Assembly: GCA_964533945.1 (NCBI GenBank) | Contig: CAZHPA010000005.1 | Location: 19,203 to 83,202 of the forward strand | Direction of reading: 5' to 3' | Source: CAZHPA01 sp964533945 | Lineage (GTDB): Bacteria > Bacillota > Clostridia > Lachnospirales > WRBF01 | DNA: 64,000 nt | Shown here: positions 9,345-18,624 of the stretch, piece by piece | How positions within the stretch are numbered: the stretch's first letter is position 1 | How the letters are laid out: each line of letters opens with the position of its first letter | Program-made: the position numbers and the translations under genes | The notes under the pieces: generated by a model | What the model was told of the DNA's origin: nothing | Databases searched by the model: none | The model's input: the letters and a program-made list of their open reading frames with translations, nothing else

Positions 9345-10187
9345 TTGGAAATTAACGGCAAAACAAAAGTATGCGGTGTTATAGGCGACCCCATTTCGCA
9401 TACTCTTTCCCCTAAAATTCACAATATGCTGGCAAGCTGCACAAATAACAATTTTGCCTATTTGCCGTTTCATGTTGAAGAGCAAAATTTAGAATGTGCC
9501 ATTAAAGGAGCGTTTAGTTTAGGTATTTGCGGACTTAACGTAACGACTCCCCATAAAAAAAATATTATGCCTTTTTTATATAAACTAGATGACAGTGCGA
9601 TGAAAGCTTTGGCTGTAAATACTATAAAATATACAAAAGACGGCTATATTGGCTATAACACCGATTGGATTGGGCTTTCGAGAACTCTTGAAAAAAATAA
9701 TGTTTCTGTTTCCAAAAAAGATGTTGTTGTTTTAGGAGCCGGCGGAAGTTCTTATGCAGCAGTTGTTTCTGCAATTAATAGCGGTGCTTCTAAAATTTTT
9801 GTTGTTAATAGAAATATTCAAACTGCAATTAAGCTTGCGTTGCATTTTAAAGACAATTGCAATGCAAATATAGATGTTTTGGATTATTCACGCCTAAGCG
9901 AAATTAAAAACGTTGATATATTAATCCAAACAACATCGGTAGGGTTTTCAAAACAAGAACAACTTTCCCCTATAAACGATTTAAGCTTTTTTAAAAAAGT
10001 TAAAGTTGCCATAGATTTTATTTATAATCCTTGGGAAACAAAGTTTTTAAAAGACGCTAAATCATTCGGCTGTTATGCAATTAATGGTTTTGATATATTG
10101 TTTTTTCAAGCTGTTGCTGCTTATGAAATTTTTAACGACTTAACAGTTTGTAAAAATGTTATTGATGAAATTTATAAGCAACTGTGA
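9345..10187 (+). CDS. aroE: Shikimate dehydrogenase
   Basis: A 280-residue enzyme reducing 3-dehydroshikimate to shikimate with NADPH in chorismate synthesis. Substrate-site signatures are visible: SHTLSPKIHN near residue 20, the catalytic lysine in TTPHKKN (about 66), NTDW (about 106), and the Rossmann loop GAGGSS (about 130). TTG start at 9345 with AGAGGTG upstream. aroK and aroQ of the same pathway lie just downstream, beyond a hairpin and the comFB-like gene. Confidence 0.95.
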   Translation: MEINGKTKVCGVIGDPISHTLSPKIHNMLASCTNNNFAYLPFHVEEQNLECAIKGAFSLGICGLNVTTPHKKNIMPFLYKLDDSAMKALAVNTIKYTKDGYIGYNTDWIGLSRTLEKNNVSVSKKDVVVLGAGGSSYAAVVSAINSGASKIFVVNRNIQTAIKLALHFKDNCNANIDVLDYSRLSEIKNVDILIQTTSVGFSKQEQLSPINDLSFFKKVKVAIDFIYNPWETKFLKDAKSFGCYAINGFDILFFQAVAAYEIFNDLTVCKNVIDEIYKQL

Positions 10188-10188
10188 T

Positions 10189-10231
10189 ATACTATTTTAG
10201 ATTTCTGTGCTTCTAAGATGATAGTATTTTT
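10189..10231 (+). terminator. Probable terminator after aroE
   Basis: ATACTAT (10189-10195) pairs with ATAGTAT (10221-10227), with an inner TTAGA/TCTAA pairing, followed by TTTTT. It would split aroE from the following operon. Confidence 0.6.
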
Positions 10232-10260
10232 GAAACAATAAAATTTAGGAGGTTCATTTT

Positions 10261-10530
10261 ATGCCAATATTAAAAAATTATATGGAAGTTTGTGTTGAAG
10301 ACCAAATTGAAGCAGTTTTAAAACAAATTAATTGCTGTTCATGCGAAAATTGCCAGCTTGATATTACAGCAATTGCATTAAATTCGCTTCCTCCAAAATA
10401 CGTTGTAACAAGAAAAGGGCAATTTTATACAAAGCTTTCGGGTTTGCAGCAGCAATTTGATGTTGATGTTATTGCAGCCATAACGAAAGCGGCAGAAATT
10501 GTTAGCAGAAGCCCGCGCCATGAAGAATAA
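10261..10530 (+). CDS. comFB: ComFB-family small protein
   Basis: An 89-residue protein with the layout of the ComFB family: an N-terminal helix (MEVCVEDQIEAVL), a CCSCENCQLDITAIALN segment with four cysteines, then LPPKYVV. ComFB in Bacillus is encoded in the late competence comF operon, and cyanobacterial relatives bind cyclic dinucleotides; its role here is unknown. AGGAGG precedes the start. The 3' end overlaps aroK by 11 nt, so the two are translationally coupled although functionally unrelated. Confidence 0.8.
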   Translation: MPILKNYMEVCVEDQIEAVLKQINCCSCENCQLDITAIALNSLPPKYVVTRKGQFYTKLSGLQQQFDVDVIAAITKAAEIVSRSPRHEE

Positions 10531-11029
10531 AAATATAGTCTTAATAGGCTTTATGTGTTGTGGCAAAACAACGTTGGGGAATGAATTGGCAAATTCTATC
10601 GGGTATAAGTTTTTAGACATTGACGATGAAATTGTTAAGCTTGCAAATATGAACATTCCCCAAATTTTTGAAAATTATGGGGAATGTTATTTTAGAAAAC
10701 TTGAAAATCAAGTTGTTAAAAACATTAGAAATGTTTCTAATGCAGTTATTTCTTGCGGCGGCGGAATTGTTAAAAATAAAGAAAATATAAATATTTTAAA
10801 AGAAAATGGAATTGTTGTTTTTATAGATGCCAACACGGACAAGCTTTTTAAAAACTACAAAGAAAGCAACACCTTAAGACCGCTTTTGCAAACAGATAAT
10901 GTTAAGCAAACAATTGAAAATTTGTTAAATGAGCGAATGCCCTTATATTTAAGTTGCTGTGATATTAAAATTGATGTTTCAAATTTTGATATTGCACAAA
11001 GTATTAATGCTTTAAAGGAGCTAATATGA
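10520..11029 (+). CDS. aroK: Shikimate kinase
   Basis: A 169-residue P-loop kinase converting shikimate to shikimate 3-phosphate with ATP. The Walker A motif is GFMCCGKT (residues 9-16); DIDDE follows as the shikimate-binding region, FRKLE holds the substrate arginine, and SCGGGIV is the Walker-B-like glycine triplet. The lid arginine is in LRPLL. The start inside the comFB end is chosen because MKNKNIVLIGF begins the first strand as in homologues. It ends in a 4-nt overlap (ATGA) with aroQ. Confidence 0.93.
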   Translation: MKNKNIVLIGFMCCGKTTLGNELANSIGYKFLDIDDEIVKLANMNIPQIFENYGECYFRKLENQVVKNIRNVSNAVISCGGGIVKNKENINILKENGIVVFIDANTDKLFKNYKESNTLRPLLQTDNVKQTIENLLNERMPLYLSCCDIKIDVSNFDIAQSINALKELI

Positions 11030-11454
11030 AAAAAATTAAAGTTATTCATGGTGCAAATTTAAACTTCCTAGGCATAAGAGAAAAACAAATATATGGCGAA
11101 AACAACCTTCAATATATAAACGAAAAAATTGCAGAAAAAGCAAAACAATTAAATTTAGATGTTTCATGCTTCCAATCAAACTTGGAAGGGGAAATAATTA
11201 ATTGCTTACAGCAATGCTATTTTGAAAAATTTGATGGCATTATAATTAATCCCGGAGCTTTCACTCATTATAGCTATGCTGTACGTGATGCAATAGCTTC
11301 AATAAATATTAAAACTATAGAAGTTCATATTTCAAACGTCTATAGCCGTGAGGAATTTAGGAAAACATCAGTTATTGCCCCTGTTTGCGTTGGGCAAATT
11401 AGCGGCTTTGGGGTTAATTCATATTTATTAGCGCTTTCAGCTTTAAATCTATAA
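11026..11454 (+). CDS. aroQ: Type II 3-dehydroquinate dehydratase
   Basis: A 142-residue enzyme dehydrating 3-dehydroquinate to 3-dehydroshikimate. Family motifs: HGANLNFLG with REKQIYG (catalytic tyrosine about residue 23), INPGAFTHYSYAVRDAI, and EVHISNVYSREEFR carrying the catalytic histidine. Type II enzymes form dodecamers. The start codon overlaps the aroK stop, so translation is coupled. Confidence 0.95.
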   Translation: MKKIKVIHGANLNFLGIREKQIYGENNLQYINEKIAEKAKQLNLDVSCFQSNLEGEIINCLQQCYFEKFDGIIINPGAFTHYSYAVRDAIASINIKTIEVHISNVYSREEFRKTSVIAPVCVGQISGFGVNSYLLALSALNL

Positions 11455-11479
11455 TATATAATTAAGGAGGAATTTATTT

Positions 11480-12037
11480 ATGATTTCAGCAGGTGAATTT
11501 AGAAACGGAATTACATTTGAATTTGATGGGGGTATATTTGTTATTTTAGATTTTCAACATGTTAAGCCTGGAAAAGGAGCGGCTTTTGTTAGAACTAAAA
11601 TTAAAAATTTAGTTACAGGAAGCACAGTTGAACGTACATTCCGTCCAACAGAAAAAATGCCGAAAGCCCATATAGACCGCTTGGATATGCAGTATTTATA
11701 TTCAGACGGCGAATTATTTCACTTTATGGATACAGAAACTTTTGAACAATCAGCAATTAATGCAAGCGACGTTGGCGACACTTTAAAATTTGTTAAAGAA
11801 AACGAAATGGTTAAAATACTTTCACATAATGGCAAAGTTTTTGGCATTGAACCTCCAACATTCGTTGAACTTATAGTTATAGATACAGAACCGGGCTTTA
11901 AAGGCGATACAGCAACAGGCGCAACAAAACCAGCAGTTGTTGAAACGGGAACAACCGTTAATGTTCCGCTATTTATTAACGTTGACGATAAAATTAAAAT
12001 AGACACACGCACAGGCGAATATTTAAGCAGAGCATAA
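11480..12037 (+). CDS. efp: Elongation factor P
   Basis: 185 residues, full length. EF-P relieves ribosome stalling at polyproline stretches. The modification lysine is Lys32 in the loop [11 protein letters not shown]; the GK pattern suggests an unmodified, 5-aminopentanolylated or similar Bacillus-like form rather than arginine rhamnosylation. The C-terminal domain ends with [18 protein letters not shown] precedes the ATG. It follows aroQ, a frequent gene order in Clostridia. Confidence 0.96.
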   Translation: MISAGEFRNGITFEFDGGIFVILDFQHVKPGKGAAFVRTKIKNLVTGSTVERTFRPTEKMPKAHIDRLDMQYLYSDGELFHFMDTETFEQSAINASDVGDTLKFVKENEMVKILSHNGKVFGIEPPTFVELIVIDTEPGFKGDTATGATKPAVVETGTTVNVPLFINVDDKIKIDTRTGEYLSRA

Positions 12038-12059
12038 AATTTAGCAAGGAGGTAGTTTA

Positions 12060-12419
12060 TTGCAATTTTTATATGAAAAAGTTGCCTACCTTAAAGGTTT
12101 GGCAGAGGGATTAGAAATAGATTCAAGAACAAAAGAAGGCAAGCTTTTAATTGCAATTATTGATACGCTTTCTGAATTTGCAGATGCAGTAACGTTTTTA
12201 ACAGAAGGAAACGAAGCATATGAGCTTGAACAAGAAACTAAAGAATTTAATGCCCTAAACTGCTATGCAGACGATGAAATAAGCGGAGTTGGGTGTGTTT
12301 GTCCTAATTGTGGAAAATCTATAGAAATAAAAGAAACTATGGAAACAACACTTGAACAAAGAAAAATTGTATGCCCCGAATGCTTAGAGCCAATTATTTT
12401 TATTCAGGAAAAATTATAG
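12060..12419 (+). CDS. Zinc-ribbon protein resembling the CD1247 N-terminal-domain family
   Basis: 119 residues. The N-terminal half (FLYEKVAYLKGLAEGLEID) is a helical domain common downstream of efp in Clostridia, including a tract ending YELEQE. The C-terminal half is a zinc ribbon with CPNC and CPEC (about residues 80-83 and 107-110). TTG start behind AAGGAGG. Function unknown; position next to efp is conserved in my recollection of clostridial genomes. Confidence 0.78.
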   Translation: MQFLYEKVAYLKGLAEGLEIDSRTKEGKLLIAIIDTLSEFADAVTFLTEGNEAYELEQETKEFNALNCYADDEISGVGCVCPNCGKSIEIKETMETTLEQRKIVCPECLEPIIFIQEKL

Positions 12420-12441
12420 AAATCTATAAAAATTTATAAAA

Positions 12442-12461
12442 GGGGACGTTTTAGGCGTCCC
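12442..12461 (-). terminator. Terminator for the minus-strand gene (convergent)
   Basis: GGGGACG/CGTCCCC hairpin. Read on the minus strand it is followed by TTTTATAAATTTTTA; on the plus strand no T run follows. It sits between convergent genes and may end both. Confidence 0.65.
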
Positions 12462-12475
12462 CCAAAACATATAAA

Positions 12476-12874
12476 TTAAATAACAATGTTTGAAAATAAA
12501 CTTGGTAGCGTATATGGTGTAATTTCTTTTATATTTAAATTTTCGCAAGCACATTTTACGGTGCTTTTATCTATGTTATATATGTATGCAATATCTTCAG
12601 CCGAATATGTATATGGCGAATTGCATTCCATTTCACGTTTAAAAAGCTTGCATATTTCGCTGCTTCCATGCTTCATAACTTTGAAAAAAGATTTTGAATC
12701 AATTGCTTCAATTCTTTCTTTTTGCATTATATGTTCAAGTTCTTCCGCCGATATACTTAAAACATTCGAAGCTTCACATAATTCTATGTTGCCTTCATTA
12801 GTTTTTATTAGCAAATCTATTTCTTTAAGCTTTGGACGTATGTAATAAGTATAGTATTCCAAATATGTTTTAAT
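12476..12874 (-). CDS. Hypothetical protein with possible helix-turn-helix
   Basis: A protein I do not recognise, the only minus-strand gene in this stretch. It has a possible helix-turn-helix near the C-terminus (YSAEDIAYIYNIDKSTVKCA) and another short helical pattern in the middle (VLSISAEELEHIM). The first standard start is TTG at 12862, which has no nearby ribosome binding site. An in-frame ATT at 12874 lies 8 nt after GGGGGG and gives a natural-looking beginning (M-KTYLEYYTYYIRPKL). I chose ATT, one of several such cases in the window. The opposite-strand ORF is taken to be a shadow because the terminator and start signals fit this strand. Confidence 0.6.
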   Translation of the reverse strand: MKTYLEYYTYYIRPKLKEIDLLIKTNEGNIELCEASNVLSISAEELEHIMQKERIEAIDSKSFFKVMKHGSSEICKLFKREMECNSPYTYSAEDIAYIYNIDKSTVKCACENLNIKEITPYTLPSLFSNIVI

Positions 12875-13019
12875 AACTTTCGCCCCCCGATTTAACTTGC
12901 ATTTTCTTTTAAGAAATAATGCGGTTAAATTTATAATATCATAATGGGTACAATAATAATAGATGAAATTGCTGGAATAGCAGAATAGCTAAATAGCTTT
13001 AAAGAAAAAGGTGTTTGAC

Positions 13020-13514
13020 TTGAATATTATTCAAAAATATTTTAAATATAGGCAAAGTTTAATAGACCAATATGTAAAAGGGGATATGACGAAAAGCGAA
13101 TACTTATCAAAAAATTTAGATGCAGTTTTAGAATTGAATATAAAGCCTTTTAAAAATGTTGATAATGTTGAAAAAGCACTATTTAACTACCAATATTACA
13201 ACGCTATGGCAAAATATGAAAAAATGAATTGTGAACCTAATAACAAAGAATATATTAATTATTACTATAGCAAAAAAGATAAAGCGACGCTTTCAATTTT
13301 AAAACTTATAGAATATGAAAATGTTGTATCGTATATTATTAAAGTAAATTCTAAATATTTAAAAAATTCGCTTTGCGAAATTGTGTTAAACGACTATAAT
13401 ATGATTTTGCATTCTGCAAATAAAGTGATAATTGAAAATTTGAAAAGAGAAGGCGTTTTTCTGCCCGAAGTTAGAAAATCCGTCATAGATGGATATATTA
13501 ACCAAAAATATTAA
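13020..13514 (+). CDS. Conserved hypothetical protein, DUF6648-like
   Basis: About 164 residues, mostly helical and tyrosine- and lysine-rich, with no signal or membrane segment. It resembles clostridial proteins I associate with DUF6648, but recognition is tentative. TTG at 13020 is preferred over GTG at 13011 because AAGGTG lies 6 nt before it. It precedes the DUF503 gene by 10 nt and is probably cotranscribed. Confidence 0.65.
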   Translation: MNIIQKYFKYRQSLIDQYVKGDMTKSEYLSKNLDAVLELNIKPFKNVDNVEKALFNYQYYNAMAKYEKMNCEPNNKEYINYYYSKKDKATLSILKLIEYENVVSYIIKVNSKYLKNSLCEIVLNDYNMILHSANKVIIENLKREGVFLPEVRKSVIDGYINQKY

Positions 13515-13524
13515 GGAGAATTTT

Positions 13525-13806
13525 ATGATTGTCGGAACTTGTAAAGTATATATGTTTGCCGAATGGGTATATTCATTAAAGGAGAAACGCACAATTGTCA
13601 AAAGCATTACAGATAAAGTTAAAGCCAAATTTAACGTTTCTATTGCAGAAATTGAAAACCAAGACATTCATAAAAATATTGTAATAGGATTTACTTGCGT
13701 AACAAATAAAACAGAACATGCAAACAGCATAATTCAAAATGTTATTAACTATATTGAAAATACAGCAGATGCCGTTGTTTCTGATGTTGTTATAGAAATT
13801 TTTTAA
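13525..13806 (+). CDS. DUF503 (YlxP-like) protein
   Basis: 93 residues with the family hallmarks: MIVGTCKVYMF at the start, SLKEKRTIVKSITDKVKAKFNVSIAE, and a final strand. In Bacillus, ylxP lies next to rbfA and the family is linked to ribosome maturation; here it stands upstream of tig. AAGGAG precedes the ATG at 13525; upstream in-frame codons belong to the end of the previous gene. Confidence 0.88.
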   Translation: MIVGTCKVYMFAEWVYSLKEKRTIVKSITDKVKAKFNVSIAEIENQDIHKNIVIGFTCVTNKTEHANSIIQNVINYIENTADAVVSDVVIEIF

Positions 13807-13832
13807 AAGCTATAGATTTTAGCTTTATGCTA

Positions 13833-13841
13833 TGTTATAAT
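13833..13841 (+). promoter_or_regulatory. Extended -10 promoter for tig
   Basis: TGTTATAAT provides an extended -10 (TG one base before TATAAT, 13836-13841). No good -35 is visible. A small AAAGCT/AGCTTT hairpin lies just upstream at about 13806-13827. Confidence 0.5.
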
Positions 13842-13883
13842 CATCTGATGTTAAATTGACAATTTTTAGGGAGGAAATAATTA

Positions 13884-15170
13884 ATGGAAATGGAAAGAGT
13901 TTCGGAAAATAAGGTGAAATTAAGTTTCTCTGTTTCGCCTGAAAGATTTGAAGAGGGGCTTAAATATTCATATAATAAAAATAAATCTAAATTAAGAGTT
14001 CAAGGATTTAGAAGCGGAAAAGTTCCAAGAAAAATTATTGAAATGCAATATGGTAAAGAAATTCTTTTTGAAGATGCTATAGATTTTGTTTTAGGCGACG
14101 CTTACGAAGATGCAATTTCAAAATTCGACCTTGAAGTTGTTTCTAAACCAAATATTCAAATTTTAGAAGTTTCAACTGAAAACGGAGCTTCCTTTTCTGC
14201 AGAAGTTTATGTTAAGCCAAAAGCTTCTATAGAGCAGCAAGATTACAAAGGTGTTACATACACTTTAACGGACACAACAGTTTCAGACGGCGAAATTGAT
14301 AAAGAAATTGATATTGCAAGAAATAAAAACGCAAGAGTAATGACTATTATAGAAAGACCGGTTAAATTAAACGATATAGTTAAAATTGACTTTAAAGGAT
14401 ATATAGACGACGTTCCTTTTGAAAACGGCGAAGGCAAAGACTTTGAACTTGTTATTGGCTCTAAAACATTTATAGATACTTTCGAAGAACAAATAATTGG
14501 GCATTCGCTAAACGAAAGCATTGATGTTAACGTAACTTTCCCAGAAAACTATCACGTTACTGAATTAAGTGGCAAGCCTGCTGTTTTTAAAGTTACTATT
14601 AACGACATTAGAGAAAAAGAGCTTCCAGAAGCAAACGACGATTTTGCACAAGACGTTTCAGAATTTGAAACATTTGCCGAATACCGTGAAAACATTAAAC
14701 AAAAGCTGCAACAAATTAAAGAAAATAAAGCGGCAAAAGATAAAGAAGACCAAATTATGGGCAAAATAATTGAAAAATCGGTTGTAGATGTTCCGCAAGT
14801 TATGATTGAAAATACAGCTCAAAATATGGTTTATGAATTTGAAATGAGGCTTAAATCACAAGGCGTTACAATGGACGCATATTTAGAATACACAGGCGAA
14901 ACTAAAGAAGAAATTTTAAAAAGACACTTAAAACCAGCAGAAATGCAAGTTAAAGGAAGGCTTGCCCTTGAAGCTGTTGCGGAAAGCGAAGGCTTTGAAG
15001 TTACTGAAAAAGATGTTAAAGATGAATATGAAAAAATAGCTAAAAATTATAATATGGATATAGAAAAAGTTGCCGCAATGTTTTCTGAAAAAGATGTTTT
15101 AGTATTGAAAAACGATTTAAAAGTTAATAAAGCTTTTGAACTTGTTATGGAAAATGCTGTTGCTGTTTAA
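13884..15170 (+). CDS. tig: Trigger factor
   Basis: 428 residues, full length for this ribosome-bound chaperone. The N-terminal ribosome-binding signature is FRSGKVPRKIIEMQYG (about residues 44-60; the usual motif is GFRxGxxP). The FKBP-type prolyl isomerase domain follows (DIVKIDFKGYIDDVPFENGEGKDFEL, about 155-180), then the helical C-terminal arms. GGGAGG precedes the ATG. It heads the tig-clpP-clpX group, a standard order. Confidence 0.97.
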   Translation: MEMERVSENKVKLSFSVSPERFEEGLKYSYNKNKSKLRVQGFRSGKVPRKIIEMQYGKEILFEDAIDFVLGDAYEDAISKFDLEVVSKPNIQILEVSTENGASFSAEVYVKPKASIEQQDYKGVTYTLTDTTVSDGEIDKEIDIARNKNARVMTIIERPVKLNDIVKIDFKGYIDDVPFENGEGKDFELVIGSKTFIDTFEEQIIGHSLNESIDVNVTFPENYHVTELSGKPAVFKVTINDIREKELPEANDDFAQDVSEFETFAEYRENIKQKLQQIKENKAAKDKEDQIMGKIIEKSVVDVPQVMIENTAQNMVYEFEMRLKSQGVTMDAYLEYTGETKEEILKRHLKPAEMQVKGRLALEAVAESEGFEVTEKDVKDEYEKIAKNYNMDIEKVAAMFSEKDVLVLKNDLKVNKAFELVMENAVAV

Positions 15171-15220
15171 TTTTTATTTAATATTTAATAAGAAAAAGCA
15201 AACACAAAAGGAGGCTTAAT

Positions 15221-15805
15221 ATGAGTTTAGTACCATATGTAATTGAGCAAACAAACAGAGGCGAACGCTCATACGACATTTACTCAAGGCTTTTAAAAGA
15301 CAGAATAATATTTTTAGGCGAAGAAGTTACAGATGTTTCTGCAAGCGTTGTTGTTGCACAGCTTTTATTTTTAGATGCCGAAGACCCCGATAAAGACATT
15401 AATTTGTATATTAACAGTCCCGGCGGTTCTGTTACGGCAGGGTTTGCAATTTACGATACAATGCAGCACATTAAAGCAGACGTTTCAACTATTTGTATTG
15501 GTTTGGCGGCAAGCATGGGTTCATTTTTACTTGCTGGCGGAACAAAAGGTAAAAGATATGCTTTGCCAAATTCTGAAATTTTAATTCATCAGCCGCTTGG
15601 CGGAGCAAGAGGTCAAGCATCAGATATTCAAATTCAAGCAGAGCATATTATTAGAAGCAAAAAAAGATTAAACACAATACTTTCTCAAAACACGGGCAAA
15701 TCTTTAGAAGCAATTTACAGAGATACAGACCGTGATTACTATATGACAGCAGAAGAAGCTAAAGATTATGGCTTAATTGATGCCGTTATAACTAAGCGCT
15801 TATAA
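15221..15805 (+). CDS. clpP: ATP-dependent Clp protease proteolytic subunit
   Basis: 194 residues. The serine protease triad is in place: Ser98 (GLAASMG), His123 (ILIHQPLGG) and Asp172 (DTDRDYYM). The N-terminal VPYVIEQT is the usual axial loop region and may be processed. Forms a 14-mer working with ClpX encoded next. AGGAGG before the ATG. Confidence 0.97.
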   Translation: MSLVPYVIEQTNRGERSYDIYSRLLKDRIIFLGEEVTDVSASVVVAQLLFLDAEDPDKDINLYINSPGGSVTAGFAIYDTMQHIKADVSTICIGLAASMGSFLLAGGTKGKRYALPNSEILIHQPLGGARGQASDIQIQAEHIIRSKKRLNTILSQNTGKSLEAIYRDTDRDYYMTAEEAKDYGLIDAVITKRL

Positions 15806-15812
15806 TTTTAAA

Positions 15813-15836
15813 CCCCTAAAACCTTTGTTTTAGGGT
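15813..15836 (+). repeat. Hairpin between clpP and clpX, member of a two-copy palindrome family
   Basis: CCCTAAAA (15814-15821) pairs with TTTTAGGG (15828-15835). No T run follows, so it is probably not a strong terminator; it may adjust clpX expression or RNA stability. Nearly the same sequence with a compensatory A-T to G-C change occurs at 45663-45690 in the phage cassette. Confidence 0.7.
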
Positions 15837-15860
15837 ATTGCATAGGGGGCTATAAATTAA

Positions 15861-17168
15861 ATGACTTCAAAATCTGATGAAAAGCGATTTCTGCGTTGTT
15901 CCTTTTGTGCAAAAGCTCAAGAACAAGTTGAAAAGCTAATTGCCGGACCAAATATATATATATGTAACGAATGCGTTGAACTATGTTATGATATGCTTAT
16001 TGAAGAAGGCTTGGAAGCTAAAAATGCAGTATACAACAACGATTTTAGAGTTCCAACACCTAAAGAAATAAGAGATTTTTTAGATGAATATGTTGTTGGG
16101 CAAGATGATGCTAAAAAGGCACTTTCTGTTGCTGTTTACAATCACTATAAACGGGTTGCAATGAATGAATATTCAGAAGATATTGAGCTTCAAAAAAGTA
16201 ATATTTTAGTTGTTGGCCCAACAGGCGTAGGCAAAACGTTTCTTGCTCAAACTTTAGCAAAAATACTAGATGTTCCGTTTGCAATTGCAGACGCAACAAG
16301 TTTAACAGAAGCAGGCTATGTTGGCGAAGATGTTGAAAACATTTTGTTAAAATTAATTCAAGCGGCAGACTACGACATTGAACGTGCCGAACGTGGAATT
16401 ATTTATGTTGACGAAATTGACAAAATTGCTCGTAAATCTGATAATCCTTCAATAACAAGAGATGTTAGCGGCGAAGGTGTTCAGCAGGCGCTTTTAAAAA
16501 TTTTAGAAGGAACTGTTGCTTCTGTTCCTCCTCAAGGTGGCAGAAAACACCCTCATCAAGACTTTCTTCAAATTGACACAACAAATATTTTATTTATTTG
16601 CGGCGGAGCTTTTGGTGGGCTCGACAAAATAGTAGAACAAAGATTAAATAAAAAAGTAATTGGTTTTGGTGCTGAATATAAAAGCAAAAAAGAAAAAGTT
16701 GAAAATGAAATTGAAATAATGAGAGAATTGCAACCTCAAGACTTGCTAAAATATGGCTTAATTCCTGAATTTGTAGGAAGACTTCCTGTTTTAATAACGT
16801 TAAGCAGCCTTGACGAAAAAGCGCTTTTGGCAATTTTAACAGAACCAAGAAACGCTTTAGCTAAACAATATAAATATTTATTTGAGCTTGACAACGTTAA
16901 ACTTGAATTTGAGCAAGATGCATTAATTGCCGTTGCAAACCTTGCAATTGAAAGAGGAACCGGCGCAAGAGGGCTTAGAGCAATTGTTGAAAACTTTATG
17001 ACAAACATTATGTTTGAAATTCCATCAAACAATACAATAGAAAAAGTTATAATTAATAAAGATACAGTTGAAAATAAAGCAATGCCTGAAATAATATATA
17101 ATGAAAATCGCCAACCTTTAGTACGCAAGCAAAAACACAAAAAGCAACGCAAATTTTCGGCTTCGTAA
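15861..17168 (+). CDS. clpX: ATP-dependent Clp protease ATP-binding subunit ClpX
   Basis: 435 residues. Zinc-binding cysteines 13, 16, 35 and 38 (CSFC...CNEC) form the N-terminal recognition domain. Walker A is GPTGVGKT (119-126), Walker B YVDEIDK (about 178-184), and sensor and box VII motifs follow. The IGF-type loop that docks on ClpP appears as VIGFGAEY. Unfoldase delivering substrates to ClpP. Its ribosome binding site (AGGGGG) follows the intergenic hairpin. Confidence 0.97.
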   Translation: MTSKSDEKRFLRCSFCAKAQEQVEKLIAGPNIYICNECVELCYDMLIEEGLEAKNAVYNNDFRVPTPKEIRDFLDEYVVGQDDAKKALSVAVYNHYKRVAMNEYSEDIELQKSNILVVGPTGVGKTFLAQTLAKILDVPFAIADATSLTEAGYVGEDVENILLKLIQAADYDIERAERGIIYVDEIDKIARKSDNPSITRDVSGEGVQQALLKILEGTVASVPPQGGRKHPHQDFLQIDTTNILFICGGAFGGLDKIVEQRLNKKVIGFGAEYKSKKEKVENEIEIMRELQPQDLLKYGLIPEFVGRLPVLITLSSLDEKALLAILTEPRNALAKQYKYLFELDNVKLEFEQDALIAVANLAIERGTGARGLRAIVENFMTNIMFEIPSNNTIEKVIINKDTVENKAMPEIIYNENRQPLVRKQKHKKQRKFSAS

Positions 17169-17169
17169 A

Positions 17170-17237
17170 ATTTAGCTCTTGACAAGATATGGTATAATAT
17201 ATTTAGCTCTTATTCTGTAATTTTAGGATAAGGGCTA
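17170..17237 (+). promoter_or_regulatory. Leader of trpB2 gene with direct repeats, -10 element and hairpin
   Basis: ATTTAGCTCTT occurs twice (17170-17180 and 17201-17211), flanking a TATAAT at 17193-17198. The second repeat lies in a 10-bp perfect stem (with one G-T) between TAGCTCTTAT (17204-17213) and ATAAGGGCTA (17228-17237), just before the ribosome binding site. This could be an operator or an RNA switch. A TTGACA at 17179 is only 8 nt from the TATAAT, so those two are not a normal promoter pair. Confidence 0.45.
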
Positions 17238-17260
17238 AAAAAATTTAAAGGAGAGTTGAA

Positions 17261-18622
17261 ATGATACCGTATAAAACGTATTTATCAGAAAATGAACTTC
17301 CTAAAGCTTGGTATAATTTAAGGGCAGATTTAAAAGAGCAGCCCCAACCATTTCTTAATCCCCAAACTAAAAAACCTGTAACACCTGATGAACTTCGACC
17401 TGTATTTTGTGACGAAATAATTGAACAGGAAATGAATATAAAAGACAGATTTATTGAAATACCAAAACCTATACTTGACTTTTACAAAATGTATCGTCCT
17501 TCGGCTTTGGTTAGAGCATACTGTCTTGAAGATGCACTTGGAACACCAGCACACATATATTATAAATTTGAAGGAGCAAATACAAGCGGCTCACATAAGC
17601 TAAATTCAGCCGCTGCTCAAGTATATTATGCAAAACAACAAGGAATTACAAATCTTGCAACTGAAACTGGAGCAGGCCAATGGGGAACGGCTCTTTCTAT
17701 GGCTTGTGCCTTTTTTGGTGTTAATTTGCAAGTTTTTATGGTTAAAGTTTCAAGTGAACAAAAGCCATATAGAAAAGCTGTTATGGAAACATACGGTGCA
17801 AAAATTACGCCTTCACCATCAAATACTACCATTGTTGGAAGGAAGATTTTAGAAGAAAATCCAAGCACAGGCGGTTCATTAGGCTGCGCTATAAGTGAAG
17901 CTATTGAATATGCAACAAAAACCGAAAATTGCCGTTATGTTTTAGGAAGTGTTTTAAATCATGTATTGCTGCATCAAAGCGTTATTGGGCTTGAAGTTAA
18001 AGCGGCATTAGATAAATATGAAATAATCCCCGATGTAATAATTGGCTGTGCGGGCGGTGGTTCTAATTTAGGGGGATTAATGTCGCCATTTTTGGCAGAT
18101 AAAATAAACGGTAAATCGAATACAAAATTTATAGCTGTAGAACCAGCTTCATGTCCTTCATTAACAAGAGGAAAATATGCCTATGATTTCGGCGATACAG
18201 GCAAAATGACACCGTTAATAAAAATGTATACTATTGGCAGCGGTTTTATACCTTCTCCAAACCATGCCGGTGGGCTTAGGTATCATGGCATGAACTCTAT
18301 CATTTCAAAGCTATACCATGATGGGTATATTGAAGCAGTTTCTGCTGAACAAACTAAAGTTTTTGATGCCGCTACGCTTTTTGCAAGAAGTGAAGGAATA
18401 CTTCCTGCGCCCGAATCTTCACATGCAATTAAGGTTGCAATTGATGAGGCGTTAAAATGTAAAGAAACAGGAGAACATAAAAATATTATTTTTGGATTGT
18501 CTGGCACAGGCTATTTTGATTTAGGGGCATATATGAGCTATAACAACAAGTCTATGACAGACTTTATACCTACAGACAAGCAACTGGAAGAAGGCTTTAA
18601 AACGCTTCCTGTTTTAGATTAA
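17261..18622 (+). CDS. trpB2: TrpB2-type tryptophan synthase beta-like PLP enzyme
   Basis: 453 residues, longer than TrpB1 and with the features of the TrpB2 group: an extended N-terminus, RPSALVRA for substrate, and the PLP lysine in GSHKLNS (Lys113). ETGAGQWG, then CAGGGSNLGG binds the PLP phosphate. TrpB2 proteins condense indole with serine without always needing TrpA. No other trp gene is present in the window, so it may scavenge indole. AAAGGAG precedes the ATG. A regulatory-looking leader lies upstream. Confidence 0.9.
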   Translation: MIPYKTYLSENELPKAWYNLRADLKEQPQPFLNPQTKKPVTPDELRPVFCDEIIEQEMNIKDRFIEIPKPILDFYKMYRPSALVRAYCLEDALGTPAHIYYKFEGANTSGSHKLNSAAAQVYYAKQQGITNLATETGAGQWGTALSMACAFFGVNLQVFMVKVSSEQKPYRKAVMETYGAKITPSPSNTTIVGRKILEENPSTGGSLGCAISEAIEYATKTENCRYVLGSVLNHVLLHQSVIGLEVKAALDKYEIIPDVIIGCAGGGSNLGGLMSPFLADKINGKSNTKFIAVEPASCPSLTRGKYAYDFGDTGKMTPLIKMYTIGSGFIPSPNHAGGLRYHGMNSIISKLYHDGYIEAVSAEQTKVFDAATLFARSEGILPAPESSHAIKVAIDEALKCKETGEHKNIIFGLSGTGYFDLGAYMSYNNKSMTDFIPTDKQLEEGFKTLPVLD

Positions 18623-18624
18623 TT

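Noticed and set aside
12486..12845. Plus-strand open frame opposite the helix-turn-helix-like gene
   Set aside because: No ribosome binding site; the minus-strand gene has a good binding site and a terminator with a T run.
17179..17198. TTGACA and TATAAT near trpB2 as a promoter
   Set aside because: They are only 8 nt apart. The -10 may be used with a different, weak -35.
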